Part shown: one piece after another, positions 23,163 to 34,162 of the stretch
How the letters are laid out: each line of letters opens with the position of its first letter
How positions within the stretch are numbered: the stretch's first letter is position 1
Assembly (NCBI GenBank): GCA_963995505.1
Contig: OZ023180.1
Coordinates: 10,425,301-10,489,300 of the forward strand
Length of the DNA stretch: 64,000 nt
Direction: 5' to 3'
From: Hypericum androsaemum
Lineage: Eukaryota; Streptophyta; Magnoliopsida; Malpighiales; Hypericaceae
Program-made: the position numbers and the translations under genes
The notes under the pieces: model-generated
Told to the model about the DNA's origin: nothing
The model's database searches: none
The model's input: the letters and a program-made list of their open reading frames with translations, nothing else

Positions 23163-23184
23163 ATAGGTGAGAAGAATATGGAAA

Positions 23185-23984
23185 GGCAACAAAATCAGGG
23201 AGAGGTACAGATTATACAATTACCATCAAGAAGCGTGCACTCAATTTCCATTCACAGGTTTCACAGTAATTATAAATAATGCATAATGATGGATGGGATG
23301 TGGTAATGGCCTGATGTTACATCAGTTATTGGGATTCGCCATTCCCAGCTGGCTTTACCTCATTTGTCACCCCTAATTATATCCCGAGATGGCTAGCCAC
23401 CCTTAGCTTTTGTATCGTCGTCTGTTTCTCTCTGAAACCATGAAAAATGGTGAGCATAAGAAAATGGCATTTGGGCAATTGAACGTGGTTGGTTGGAATT
23501 CTATGGTTAAGAAAACCTTTGATCTTGTTATCTAATTATCCGAACACAGTATTGTCATTTCGATCATAACCTCAGTTGTTTTACACTGCTCGGTATTCAT
23601 ATACTTATTGACAACTAATCAAAGCCAAACTCAGAAAATTACCTTTGATAAATGATAAAGTTTTTTAAATAAATATAAAAATTGTTACATTTTTAAGAGC
23701 TCAAATTCGTGGTTAAACTATAACTTTCTCCATCGTAATCTCCATTAGTAACTAGATAAAGATTAATCATGATAGATTCACAATCATTGTTCGGTTTCCA
23801 TCATGGCACTGCTTCAATAATACCCTCTCTTTAATATGCCACTGACAGGCTATGGACCACCTCTTAGCACTTTTAAACGTCTCTTGTTTCTTTTGCCGGA
23901 GTAAAATATCACTCCTACATTTTTTTCCGTTAAACTAAAATAACATCTTTAATAAAAATTAAAGACACTTTGGTATCTTAGATA
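23185..23984. other. Intergenic DNA
   Basis: AT-rich, no open frame of note and no repeat recognised. Confidence 0.4.
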
Positions 23985-24247
23985 TTTAAACCCATGTGTT
24001 ATAAAAATACTCTGAGTTATTCATAACACCAAATTTTCATATAGAAAAGTCCATTATAACCCTCTACAAAATAAAAATTTTCGTTATGATTCGCGTCTGT
24101 TGGGTTCTTCCATCGATAACCCGTCGTCATAAATTTTCTAAAATTTTTATTTTGTAGAGAGGTATAATGGAGTTTTCTATATGAAAAATTTGGTGTTATA
24201 AATAGCTTAAGATATTTTTTGAGTATTTTTATAACACATGGGCCTAA
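23985..24247. mobile_element. Foldback MITE-like element
   Basis: Two arms of about 115-120 bases, 23991-24110 and 24120-24241, are imperfect inverted repeats. Each begins CCCATGTGTTATAAAAATAC from the outside and includes ACACCAAATTTTTCATATAG-type sequence. The loop is only about 10-15 bases. The transcript would form one long hairpin. The superfamily is not clear because no sure target duplication is visible. Confidence 0.7.
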
Positions 24248-24970
24248 ATATATATTTCCAATAACACATAGTATTTAAATATTTTTAAAATTTTAATATT
24301 AATGTATTCTTTGGGACTCAAACACTAATCTTTTAAGTTAAACAATAACAACGTCTTTACTATTTGATTTAAATATTTGACGACAAATATTAAGACGTGA
24401 ACAATTTCATTTAGGTAATGGAATTACCCCATTCTAATCCTGATCGATTTCATCGTTATTTCTCTGGCAGGCCACAACTTTTTTGCTCAGTTACCTGGAT
24501 TTACGTGAGATTAAGGTCAAATTTATCTGGGGTTCATTATGTTCGTTAAAATTATAGCTAAGATATTTTGTATTTAAAAAATGATTATAAAACTGTTTGA
24601 TTAAATGTTACTTTAGATTACTTAGATCTACTAGGAATTAATTGGTAAACGATTTAGATGCATTCCATTAGAATATAAAAAATATTATTAAAAATTTACT
24701 TTTAAATATATTATTTGTCAAATCTCGAACATTAAATATAGGAAATTGGAATTGGATCATCCAAAGTGAAAGACACAAAATAAAGCCAAATAGTTGAGCA
24801 GCGACCCGGCCGACCGGGAAGCCAAGGGAACTCTCTCTTTCTAATTTCATACTGCCAATAGACAGCTAAGGCGGTGTCGGGAAGACAGCTGTAACTCATC
24901 CACGTGTCAATCCTCCATTGGCTCCATGGATCACCCATCACCTAGAACAGGGTACACGCCGCCTTGAGAC
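24248..24970. other. Intergenic DNA
   Basis: AT-rich to about 24780, then mixed. Small minus-strand frames at 24668-24941 show no domain and are not supported as genes. Confidence 0.4.
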
Positions 24971-24971
24971 C

Positions 24972-25245
24972 GGATTGAGTGGGGACTAAAGAAATTTTGT
25001 CCATAGGTGGGGACTACATTTTGGGCCGTCAGATTTGCTTATCTTTAAATCTGATGGTCAATAACCTATCATGTGTTATTGGTTTGCATTTGAAGTGATA
25101 TTGGTTTGCATGTGAAGTAATATTGGTTTAGAAGACGCTAGTTTACTTATGAAGTAGTATTAGTTTGCATGTGAAGTGATATTGGTTTGCATGTTTAGTG
25201 ATATTAATTTGAATTAGTCCCCATATTTGGGGACTACTCCAGTCC
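24972..25245. mobile_element. Short relative of the minisatellite-bearing element at 58104-60080
   Basis: It starts GGATTGAGTGGGGACT, the same terminus as the larger element. It continues through a shared ..TCTGATGGTCAATA.. phrase and then holds about six degenerate 22-base units of the GATATTGGTTTGCATG type (25075-25210), also shared with the large copy. The right end shows AGTCCCC-AT-rich-GGGGACT, a small palindrome. The exact right limit is uncertain. Confidence 0.5.
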
Positions 25246-25762
25246 CGCATGCCTTACCCCGAAATTGCCACCCGGCAGCTCCATCCAGCTAAAAGTAGGC
25301 AATAGTAACGGCTACAATTTTTTCAATTCCCCCACCTGGGATTTTAGTGGGCCTAGCTTTCTTTAGTTATTTCGGAATCCGACGTCGAAAAATGACTTGG
25401 CCAAGAGGGGGGTTTTTGAAACTTGTAAAAATAAGATAATAATATTGGGAGTGTGACGTGGCCTACAATTGTTAGGATAAGAGGGACTTAAGATATGAAG
25501 TTGGAATGAATGGTAACATAATTAGATCTTCTTAAGAAAATTTTAGGTAGAAGTTTTACGAATATTAAATAAATTATTGAAAGATTTTCTTATTAATGAG
25601 ATATCAAATTTAAGATATAAAATTGGTGTGAGTATTAAGAGATTAGATTTTTTTTAAGAGAGTTTCAAGTCAAGCCTTACTAATATAACAAAACATTAAT
25701 AATATAGTCATAAGTTGTAAAAAAATGGGCTCCCAACTCTAGTGCAAGCTAGCACCACTGGC
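25246..25762 (+). promoter_or_regulatory. Upstream region of the XTH gene
   Basis: This is AT-rich DNA without a gene. I see no defined enhancer beyond the TATA box that follows. The minisatellite element ends only about 600 bases before the XTH start codon, so it lies within promoter range. Confidence 0.4.
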
Positions 25763-25770
25763 TATATAAA
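25763..25770 (+). promoter_or_regulatory. TATA box of the XTH gene
   Basis: TATATAAA lies 79 bases before the ATG at 25849. Transcription would start near 25795-25800, giving a 5' UTR of about 50 bases. Confidence 0.75.
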
Positions 25771-25848
25771 GGCCCACCCCAGTGTTTTGTGTCTCAAACC
25801 AGACCAGAAGTACTCTCTTAGTAGTCTTCAGTAGTTCTGTCTATAGAA

Positions 25849-27929
25849 ATGGCTGTTTCCATTGGAAGAATGTCTCTGGTTGTGGGTTTCTTCTTGTTGG
25901 TGGGGTTGGTTAGTGCAGCTAGGTTTGAGGAGCTTTACCAGCCTTCTTGGGCTTCTGATCATATTGTTTATGAAGGGGAGCTTCTTAAGCTCAAGCTTGA
26001 CAAAAACTCTGGTAATTAAGTTATAGTTATATCTCTCTTCCAGTCCCTTCCATTCTGTGAAGTGCCAATTTTGTGCATTGGTAAGATTCAATCAACTTCT
26101 TGTTTTCTTGCCAGGTACTGGATTTCAGTCCAAGAGCAAGTACATGTTTGGGAAAGTTAGTGTTCAGATTAAGCTTGTGGAGGGTGACTCTGCTGGGACT
26201 GTCACTGCCTTCTACGTGAGAGTTCCAAATTCATTTTTGATATAATTAATCATATTTACTATAATATTGGACTGATGAAGTGGGTTTCTTAATATGTTAT
26301 ATTGTCTCTAATAAATAATGCAGATGTCATCTGAAGGTCCAAACCACCACGAGTTCGATTTCGAGTTCCTCGGAAACACAACAGGAGAGCCATACTTGGT
26401 CCAAACCAATTTGTATATTAATGGAGTTGGTAACAGGGAGCAGAGGCTCAACCTCTGGTTTGATCCCACCAAGGATTTCCACTCCTACGGCATCCTTTGG
26501 AACCAGCGCCATGTTGTGTGAGTATTAGTTACATTTTCCTTTCTTTTTATTTAACATTCTATTGACAGCAGGTAAATTTAACAAGTAATCCCTACTTAAA
26601 CAGTTCTAAATGAGAAATAGTCAAAATGTTAAACAAATAAATTTTCTTGAGTTGAAGTTCTCAAGATATTACTGAGATAACCACTTCTTAAAATTAGTTT
26701 GACTCTTATTCGACATTATTAATCGATTCTAGATATTGGAATTTTACAACGAAAATTTCAGGAGCAAAAAATGACTAGAGCCACACGAAAAGGGGCACTT
26801 GTTTGGTATATTGTAATGGGACCATGTTACAAAATCCGTATTGGGTCCCACAATTACTCACGTGAATACATACGGACAAATCTCTTGTACTGTCTCACAA
26901 TTTATGCTACATTTGGCCTTAATATCCCTCCATCCGTACACATCCAGGACACAATCTTTAGTGTGTCCAGATCCTAAGAACTAGCGATGAAACTGATCTT
27001 TTTGGCCATAGTACCCCCGAGCATTAAGGTTAACGGGTTTTCCAAACTAATTTATTCTTTTTTTTGGCCGAAAAAGTACTGCATTAAGTAAAAGAACAAT
27101 AGTGAACAGTTACAAACCCTACCAACTCACATCTCCGGCGTTCAAAGAGGGAGTAGTTTCTTTGACCAATAGATCATAGGAGAGTCCAAAATACTTATAA
27201 TTATATTCTCGCTGGTCCCACAGATCGGGTAGTCGAGAGGGACATTTCAAACTAATTTATTCGAGTATTGTATTTTTTTGTTTTGATAAGTAAAATTATT
27301 CGAGTATTGTATTGTCAATTTTTTTATGATATTATTTCTGAAAATGAAGTAGTAAAATTAATCTTTAACTGTAGTAGCATCCCTTTTGGTTCTAAAAAGC
27401 CAACATCTTAAAAGACATGACAGCCCTTCTGCTTTGCCTATGCATAAAAAAGAAACGACATTACTTATTCACTAATCTAATAAATTTACTAAAATTTTCC
27501 TCTTCCAGGTTTCTTGTGGACGATATCCCAATTAGGGTTCACAAAAACATGGAGCACAAAGGCCTCCCCTACCCAAAGGACCAGCCAATGGGAATCTACA
27601 GCTCGATCTGGAACGCCGACGACTGGGCCACCCAGGGCGGCCTCGTGAAGACCGACTGGACCCACGCGCCCTTCGTCGCCGCGTACAAGGGCTTCCTCAT
27701 CGACGCATGCGAGTGCCCCGCATGGGTGGCGTCATCGGAGGTGTCCAAGAAGTGCAGCAGCAACGGGGAGAAGAGGTACTGGTGGGACCAGCCCACGGTG
27801 GCCGAGCTCAACTTGCACCAGAGCCACCAGCTTGTGTGGGTCAGGGCCCACCACATGGTCTACGACTACTGCGTCGACTCGGCCAGGTTCCCCGTCACCC
27901 CGCTCGAGTGCTTGCACCACCGCCACTAG
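25849..27929 (+). CDS. XTH9-like: Xyloglucan endotransglucosylase/hydrolase, XTH9-like (four exons)
   Basis: Exons 25849-26011, 26115-26215, 26324-26517 and 27509-27929 join in phase with GT..AG introns to 292 codons, the usual XTH length. Residues 1-23 are a signal peptide (..[10 protein letters not shown]), so the enzyme is secreted to the wall, where it cuts xyloglucan and rejoins it to another chain or to water. The GH16 catalytic motif at 96-105 reads [10 protein letters not shown]: Glu98 is the expected nucleophile, Asp100 the helper and Glu102 the acid/base. The glycosylation sequon NTT follows at 106-108. The XET C-terminal region has the paired cysteines and ends PLECLHHRH. Phe in the EFDFE motif and the [13 protein letters not shown] segment match XTH9-type members as I remember them. 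Exon 4 is markedly GC-rich. A partial tandem copy lies 13 kb downstream. Nothing appears broken. The first His of HHEF stands where relatives often have Asn. Confidence 0.96.
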
Positions 27930-28607
27930 CTTGTCCTAGGGCATGTGGCGATGGTTTAAGTTGGGTCGGATGTTTTTGTACAAAAAAGATGGAAACGTGT
28001 GGAGGGTTGGATTAAGGGTAAAATGATATTGAACATGTACTCCATGTCATCTGGTGTAAGATACCGCATAAAAACTATGAATTCCATGTTAATATATGGT
28101 TTGTTTCTTAATATTTTTTCCGTGTTATAAAATTAAAAGATGGGCAGGCAAATGAATTTAGGTGTAAGATGAAACATGGATAAATATAATAGTTGTGAGG
28201 AAATATTTGTTACTATACAAAAACCTTACACATTTCGAAACAACTCAAACGAGATTATTACTTTGTCAAGATAGATTGCAGTATCCTAAATAATTTACTT
28301 TTTTATCACCAAAAATAATAATAATTTACCTATTCGTCAATGCGATGGAATCTACTGTGGACCCGTGATTCTGATGTGAAGCGACCCCAATCTTTATTTT
28401 TTTTCTGACTCTCACTAATTCATTCAGAGTTCAATTCTCCTCCAATCAAATGAGGTAAATGGTCACCTTTATAATACTGTTTCACTTTCTCATGTCAAAA
28501 CAGCTTAAATCAAATCGGCAATCCCGAGAGAGAGAAACAAGAGGAGGTGGAAAGGATTTGGTAATTATCAACATGGGCCAATTTTCAATGATGGGTGACA
28601 ACATGAT
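27930..28607 (+). other. 3' flank of the XTH gene
   Basis: Non-coding. From about 28145 to 28616 it matches 41190-41717 downstream of the XTH copy, with small indels and about 90 extra bases in the copy near 41570-41670. No canonical AATAAA is close to the stop codon. Confidence 0.6.
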
Positions 28608-28616
28608 GGTCTATAG

Positions 28617-29602
28617 ATCTAGGTTTTTGTCCAAAATGGTGTTATATTATAACTTTATTATCAATACGATATTACTGTTCAAATTTTTTTGAGAATGGTG
28701 TATGTTTCTGAGATTGAAAAAAAATTTTGACCTGGGATACTCACATCGAAAAAATTATTCGACTTGGGACTGAAATCGAAAAAAATTTCGACTTTGGTTG
28801 TCGAACGAATCTTTTCAATTTGGGATCTAGGTCAAAAAAAAATTTTGACCTGGGGAAGGGATTCAGGTGGGTTGCATGGGACCTTTATTAATTACCGGGA
28901 ACCTAAGTATGTATATTACTGAGACTTTATTATTGTGTGGGGTTTACGTCAAAGACTAATGTTTGTCTCTGTGTCTCCCTCCTTAAATATATTTAATAAC
29001 CATCTTCTTGGTGTTTATTATTATTAATTAATCTGCTTTAGTTTTCATCCAATTTACCTATTAGTCGGACAATTCTAATCTTATTAGACAGACTAATTAC
29101 ATGGACCAATTCAGACTACAAATGAGAGTAAATAAATTTCCTACGAAATTTTAAACCTGATGACATTTTTAAAGATCAAAGTTGATGAAATTCTAGGAAG
29201 TTAAAATTAAACAAATTAAATGCGAAGATTACAGACTTTATATAATTAATGGTTGAGAGAAAGTGAATTGGTGGGTGTGGGTTAGAGGAAAGAAAGAAGG
29301 AGAATTAATGAATATGGTCTGTAAAGGTGGAGACAAAAGGATTTAGTATTTTTATTACAAGAAAAGCAAGAAATCCAGCTGGATTCCTTCCTCAGGTCGA
29401 ATATTTTTTTCGACCTGAGATTTCTCTCACCTCGGGTGGAAAAAAACTTTCGACCTGGGTCCCAGGTCGAAAAGATTTGTTCGACAATCAAAGTTGAAAT
29501 TTTTTTAATCTGGAAAACGGACATTTTTCTCAAAAATTTTTCAACAGTAATACCATATTGGTAATAAAGTACTGTAGCACCATTTTGGGTAAAAATCCCA
29601 TA
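28617..29602. mobile_element. Mutator-like TIR element in the XTH 3' flank
   Basis: The 986-base element is flanked by GGTCTATAG (28608-28616) and GGTCCATAG (29603-29611), a 9-base target duplication with one difference. The matching site next to the XTH copy (41709-41717) is GGCCCATAG, present once and without the insertion. The arms are inverted repeats of about 200-250 bases. They hold TCCAAAATGGTG near the ends and several copies of an AAAAATTTTGACCTGGG / TTTCGACCTGGGTCCC motif. No transposase is coded. Its ends differ from the ACTTTAGTA family at 2221, so it is a separate family. Confidence 0.82.
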
Positions 29603-29799
29603 GGTCCATAGGGTAATGTGATGTCCGTGGGGATGGAGGGTGTATCTGAAAAAATATTTAAATATTAAGGACTGCTTTAATAATTCACCGAATTATACGT
29701 CATCATCAACAAACTCGCTCACATGACATATTTTTGCCACACAAGCTTAAAACATTGGTGCCGTTTCGCGTTAAGTTGGTCGGGCAACTGTCCAAAATT

Positions 29800-31335
29800 T
29801 GTCCTGATAAAATATGATAAACCATAAATGAAGAAACTATAGGGAATGAAAAGTCAATCTTATTTTTTACAAGATGATTACAACAAGGAGTTTATATACA
29901 GCTTCAGTACTTTTATTATGTACAGTTAATCATGATTAAGGCTACTAGCCGTTAGTAGAAGTTGGCGACCTCTAGGTAGGAACTAGCCGTTGCAGTGTAA
30001 CGACCATTTAGGACTCTTGAGCTTCTGCCTCTTTAATGATGATAGAATGATGATCATGGTGATCCATACTTTTCTGTGTACACTTGGAGACCAGAGGAGG
30101 AAGAAAGCATCTTCAACATTCTCCCTCATGTTGGGGTATAAATGTCGCGAATGCCTAACTTGATAAGATGCTTCTCGAAAAGGGCTGTATCCACTGACTT
30201 TTTAAATACATCAACAGTTTGTTCATGACTAGGAGTGTAAGAAGTAGCAATCAAGCCTTCTCCAACCTTGTCTCCAATAAAGTGACAATTTGTTTCGATA
30301 TGTTTGGTTCTTTCATGGAACACAGGATTGGTAGCGATGTGAACTACTGCCATTTTGTCACAATGAAGTTGGATTGGACGGTGAACTTGAAACTTCAGTT
30401 GAACAAGGACATTCTTCACCCAGGTAATTTCACAAGCAACTTGTGCCATAGCTCGATACTCTGATTTACCACTTGATCTGGACACTTTTCGCTGTTTCTT
30501 GGATCTCCAGATCACAGGATTGTCTCCAACAAATAAGCAGTAGCCTGTAGTAGATTTGCGATCCTCGGTCTTCCTTCCCCAATCTGAATCTGCAAAAATG
30601 GATATAGTTAAATGATCATTTTTGGTCATCAGAATACCTTTACTAAAGCAGCCTTTTAAGTACTTAAGAATTCGATCCATGATTTCAAGATGCATCTTTC
30701 TTGAAGAATGCATCACCCTGCTAATCAAACTTACAGCATAAGTGATATTAGGTCTAGTTATTGTAAGGTAGATACATTTTCCAACCATTCTCTGAAACCG
30801 ATGAATATCTGCAATTAAATCACCTTGTTCTTGAAGAAATTTGAAATAAGGCTCGAGTGGAGTTCTAAATGGTTTGACACCAAGTTTCTTAGTTTCTTTG
30901 AGTAAGTCTAAAACATACTTTCTCTGATTTAAGAACAATCTTTTCGAAGAGTATGCGAACTCAACTCCTAAGAAATACTTCACTTTATCAAATCTTCTAT
31001 GCAGTTCATTTTTAAGCTTGGAAATAAGTAAAACATTATCACCTATAATCAATATGTCATCCACATAAACTAAAACGATTACCTTTCCTTGCTGTCGAGC
31101 TGAGATGAATAGACTTGAATCTGAGTAGCACTTAGAGAATCCCAGATTAATTAACTAACCACTCAGTTTGTTATACCAGGCTCGAGGCGATTGTTTCGGT
31201 CCATATATAGCTTTATTCAGCTTGCATACTTTACCTAGTTGACGAATGTCAAGGCCTGGAGGAGGATTAATGTACACTTCTTCTTCTAAATTTTCCTACA
31301 AAAATACATTTTTCACGTCCATATGTTCCATTTGT
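29800..31335 (-). pseudogene. 5'-truncated Ty1/copia: RT, RNase H and 3' LTR
   Basis: On the minus strand 31300-30126 codes the RT part (LNKAIYGPKQSPRAWYN, LVYVDDILIIGDN) and a full copia RNase H: ISIFADSDWG, TTGYCLFVGDN, SGKSEYRAMA and HERTKHIE. The 312-codon part after 31064 is unbroken, while the part upstream has stops. A purine tract (ATGAGGGAGAA on the minus strand, near 30121-30135) and an LTR end CAACA at 30120 follow. The LTR start is near 29800 but not fixed. The 5' part is missing where the XTH-copy homology begins, so the two segments are joined by a breakpoint near 31340-31395. Confidence 0.8.
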
Positions 31336-31394
31336 CAACCCTGATTCACATATATGGAGATCAAGATTCTAATGGTGTGTATTTTCGCTATGGG

Positions 31395-31710
31395 GGTAGA
31401 GGAGAGCCCAAAACAACTATAACTATATTTCAGTTTGTGCCACAGACTGGACAGTCGAGAGGGACATTTCAAACTAATTTATTCAAGTATTGTATTTTTT
31501 TTGTTTTGATAAGTAAAATTATTCGAGTATTGTATTGTTAGTTTTTTATGATATAAGTTCCGAAAATGAAGTAGTAAAATTAATAGCTAATTGTAGTAGC
31601 ATCCCTTTTGGTTCTAAAAAGCCAATATCTTAAAAGACGTGACAGCCCTTCTGCTTTGCCAATACATAAAAAAGAAACGACATTACTTATTCACTAATCT
31701 AATAAATTTA
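31395..31710 (+). pseudogene. XTH copy, left piece: end of intron 3
   Basis: This piece matches intron 3 of the intact XTH at about 27175-27488, including TCGAGAGGGACATTTCAAAC and AAAAGAAACGACATTACTTA. It stops at ATAAATTTA (31702-31710), where a Mutator-like element begins. Exons 1-3 are absent; the sequence to its left is a truncated copia. Confidence 0.85.
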
Positions 31711-32547
31711 GAGATAATGATACTTTAGTATCCTGTATTATAAAATATAAATACTTTGTACTACATTTGGAAAATACCGAATAAAGTACTCTATATTTTA
31801 GAAATTTAACCTTTGAATCATTAGAGCCGAGATGGCAATTATGACATGGACAAGTTAGTCAAAATTACTTTAAAAAATCAAAAGAAAATCTTTTACAAAG
31901 TTTCTTACCTAAACCTCGATCCAAAAACTTCGATCTTTTACAAAATCAAAATTTCTCTATGAACAAACCCCGACCAAAAACATGATTACCTAAACAAAGT
32001 CTTAGGGCACTTAGACTTAACCGTCAATTTTTTATAGCATAAAACAATTCCCATCGCGAATTTCCTATTGAAATTTCCTCAAGTAGAAAGAGAGAACGAA
32101 GCGACCTTGACAGTGGCGACGGGAAGCCGCTTGCGCCGGCGAGAGGCGGCGATGCGAGAACAAAAGGAACGGCCTCGAACATCGCTTCCAGCTCCCGAGA
32201 GCCGGAGCTCGCACACGACGGCGAGAGGCGGGGAAGAGATGTCGAGGTCCGGCTCTTTACATGGAAGGGGCGGGGGTGGTCGAGGCAAGACCGGAGGAGC
32301 GCGAGAGAGGGAGGGGATGCCGAAGAAGTGAAAGTCGATGAGAAGCAGAGGAACGAGCAGCCATTAACCCTTCGAACTACCGTCATATTTCTAAGATATT
32401 CTCTCGATTTTTTAAATTTATTTTGAAAAAATCAGATTTTTTTAATTTTTTAATAATGTTTACTAACTTTTCTATGTTCCAAATTATTTCTATGTCATAA
32501 TTGCCATCTCATGGTAATCACATTAGATTTACCAAAATATAGGATAC

Positions 32548-33154
32548 TGAAGGTTTCAACGCGTAAGTAACGAGTAATTACGTGTTAAAGCTAGACAATT
32601 AACAAACTAATTCGTTAATAATAAATCACTTACTTGTTGAAGCAAGAGGTCCACAAGTTTGAGTCCACAATGTCTTCGTGCTAGTCGAATTACGATCACG
32701 TTTTAACGGATTCGTAATTGATTTTCACGAGATTTCCTCTATAGAAAATCTGATCAAAATTCAAGAACTAATCCAGAATTTTTTCTTTCCTATTGAGTGG
32801 TTGTGGGAAAACTTGCAAATTGGTCCAGCAAGATTTCTCCTTTTATAGGGAAATCCAGCACACCAGAATGCGCCACGTGGCACTACTGGGCCGCATGTCC
32901 GCCACATGGCGTGCCACGTGGTACTTCGGACCGCATGTCCGCTACGTGGCACTTCGGACTGCATGTCTGCCACGTCAGTGTGCCACGTGGGCCGCCACCT
33001 TTGGCGGCAACTGCGTCAGTGCCACATCATGCTGACGTGGCGCCTACGTGGTATCGGATCGGTCACGCGGGTTGACCGGCCCATCCAACCTAACTTATGG
33101 GCCTGGGCCCAATCAGGCACAATAGTAATTGCCTGATGAGCCCAAGGTCCAACA
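32548..33154 (-). repeat. 3' LTR with a dense ACGT-core promoter region
   Basis: It is bounded by TGAAGG and CCAACA. On the minus strand a TATA box CTATAAAA (32841-32848) is preceded by a cluster of CACGTGG / CCACGTGG / GACGTGG motifs between about 32870 and 33055, a typical bZIP/bHLH site pattern. Confidence 0.85.
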
Positions 33155-34162
33155 TCTCCCACTCAATTATTATTGACCTTGATCAACAGCTATCAGATTT
33201 CTTTAAAGGATTTCGTGCGACCAGCACACGTCGAGTATGTTAAGCCAAATTTAAGAGCACGGACACTCAGGCTACTTGAATAGTAGCATCTCGACAACCT
33301 TCTTGTATAATGTATGTTATTACCCCAGGACTCATGTCACATTCCATTGTTCACATTAGTAATTTCAAACAATTATATTCGGGTTCACTATTGTACTTTT
33401 CAATACAATTGGTGCACCTGAACCACGAAACTCAGAATGTGATGAACAGAGTTCCTTCTCCCTTAACTATATTTCTTTCATAATGATACAGCCTGTTTTT
33501 CTGGTCAGCCCTTCCAGGTCGAATCGCTATACCATAACTTTTTCATGAACTTTCCAAGCTAGCAGTACTGGATCATACTTCCAGAATACGTTTAGGATCT
33601 TAAGGGTAGGTTTCGGAAATCACAGTTCTCAAAAATTGGTCTCACACCAGGGATTGCGAAATCACTCAACATTTTCATCCCATCCAGTACTCGCACACAT
33701 GATACTAATCACGTGTTACGATGTATTTTCCTTTTTAAAGGAACATATGTCATTTAACACCATACTAGAGTATCAACCTTAGCTTAACTCTAGGCTAATA
33801 GGACAGACAGTATGATCAGTTCCACTTATATCTTATCATATGGATTGTAGAAAATCCAAATGCAGCAACTTATTCTTTCATCCCATAAGGAAACTTACTC
33901 TTGAGCAAGACGGCATTCCGTCATAGGACATGCACTTATGAATGTCCAATAACTGCCTCATCTCATCTAGGAATCAACTTCTTGACTCCCACTGGGGTAA
34001 ACACCCGTGTGAGTGGGCTACTTCTCTGTCTGACGTATTTCATAAATAACTCATATTGCCAAATAAAACTTCTTTATTCCAACTAATTGGATTACAAATA
34101 AAACCATCATAAACCCAGTGACTTAACATGTTTCTCGAACACTTCTAGAGGTAATGCTTTAG
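33155..34162 (-). other. 3' untranslated part of the copia
   Basis: About 1 kb with no frame of note, between the end of RNase H and the purine tract at the LTR. It has the look of the non-coding tail of this copia type. Confidence 0.5.

Noticed and set aside
27417..27508. Start of a 170-codon frame before XTH exon 4
   Set aside because: This part is intron 3. The true exon starts after the splice acceptor at 27508.
27596..28015. Overlapping frames on both strands across XTH exon 4 (27596-27856 minus, 27707-28015 plus, 27732-27926 minus)
   Set aside because: GC-rich coding sequence produces long shadow frames; none has its own domain.
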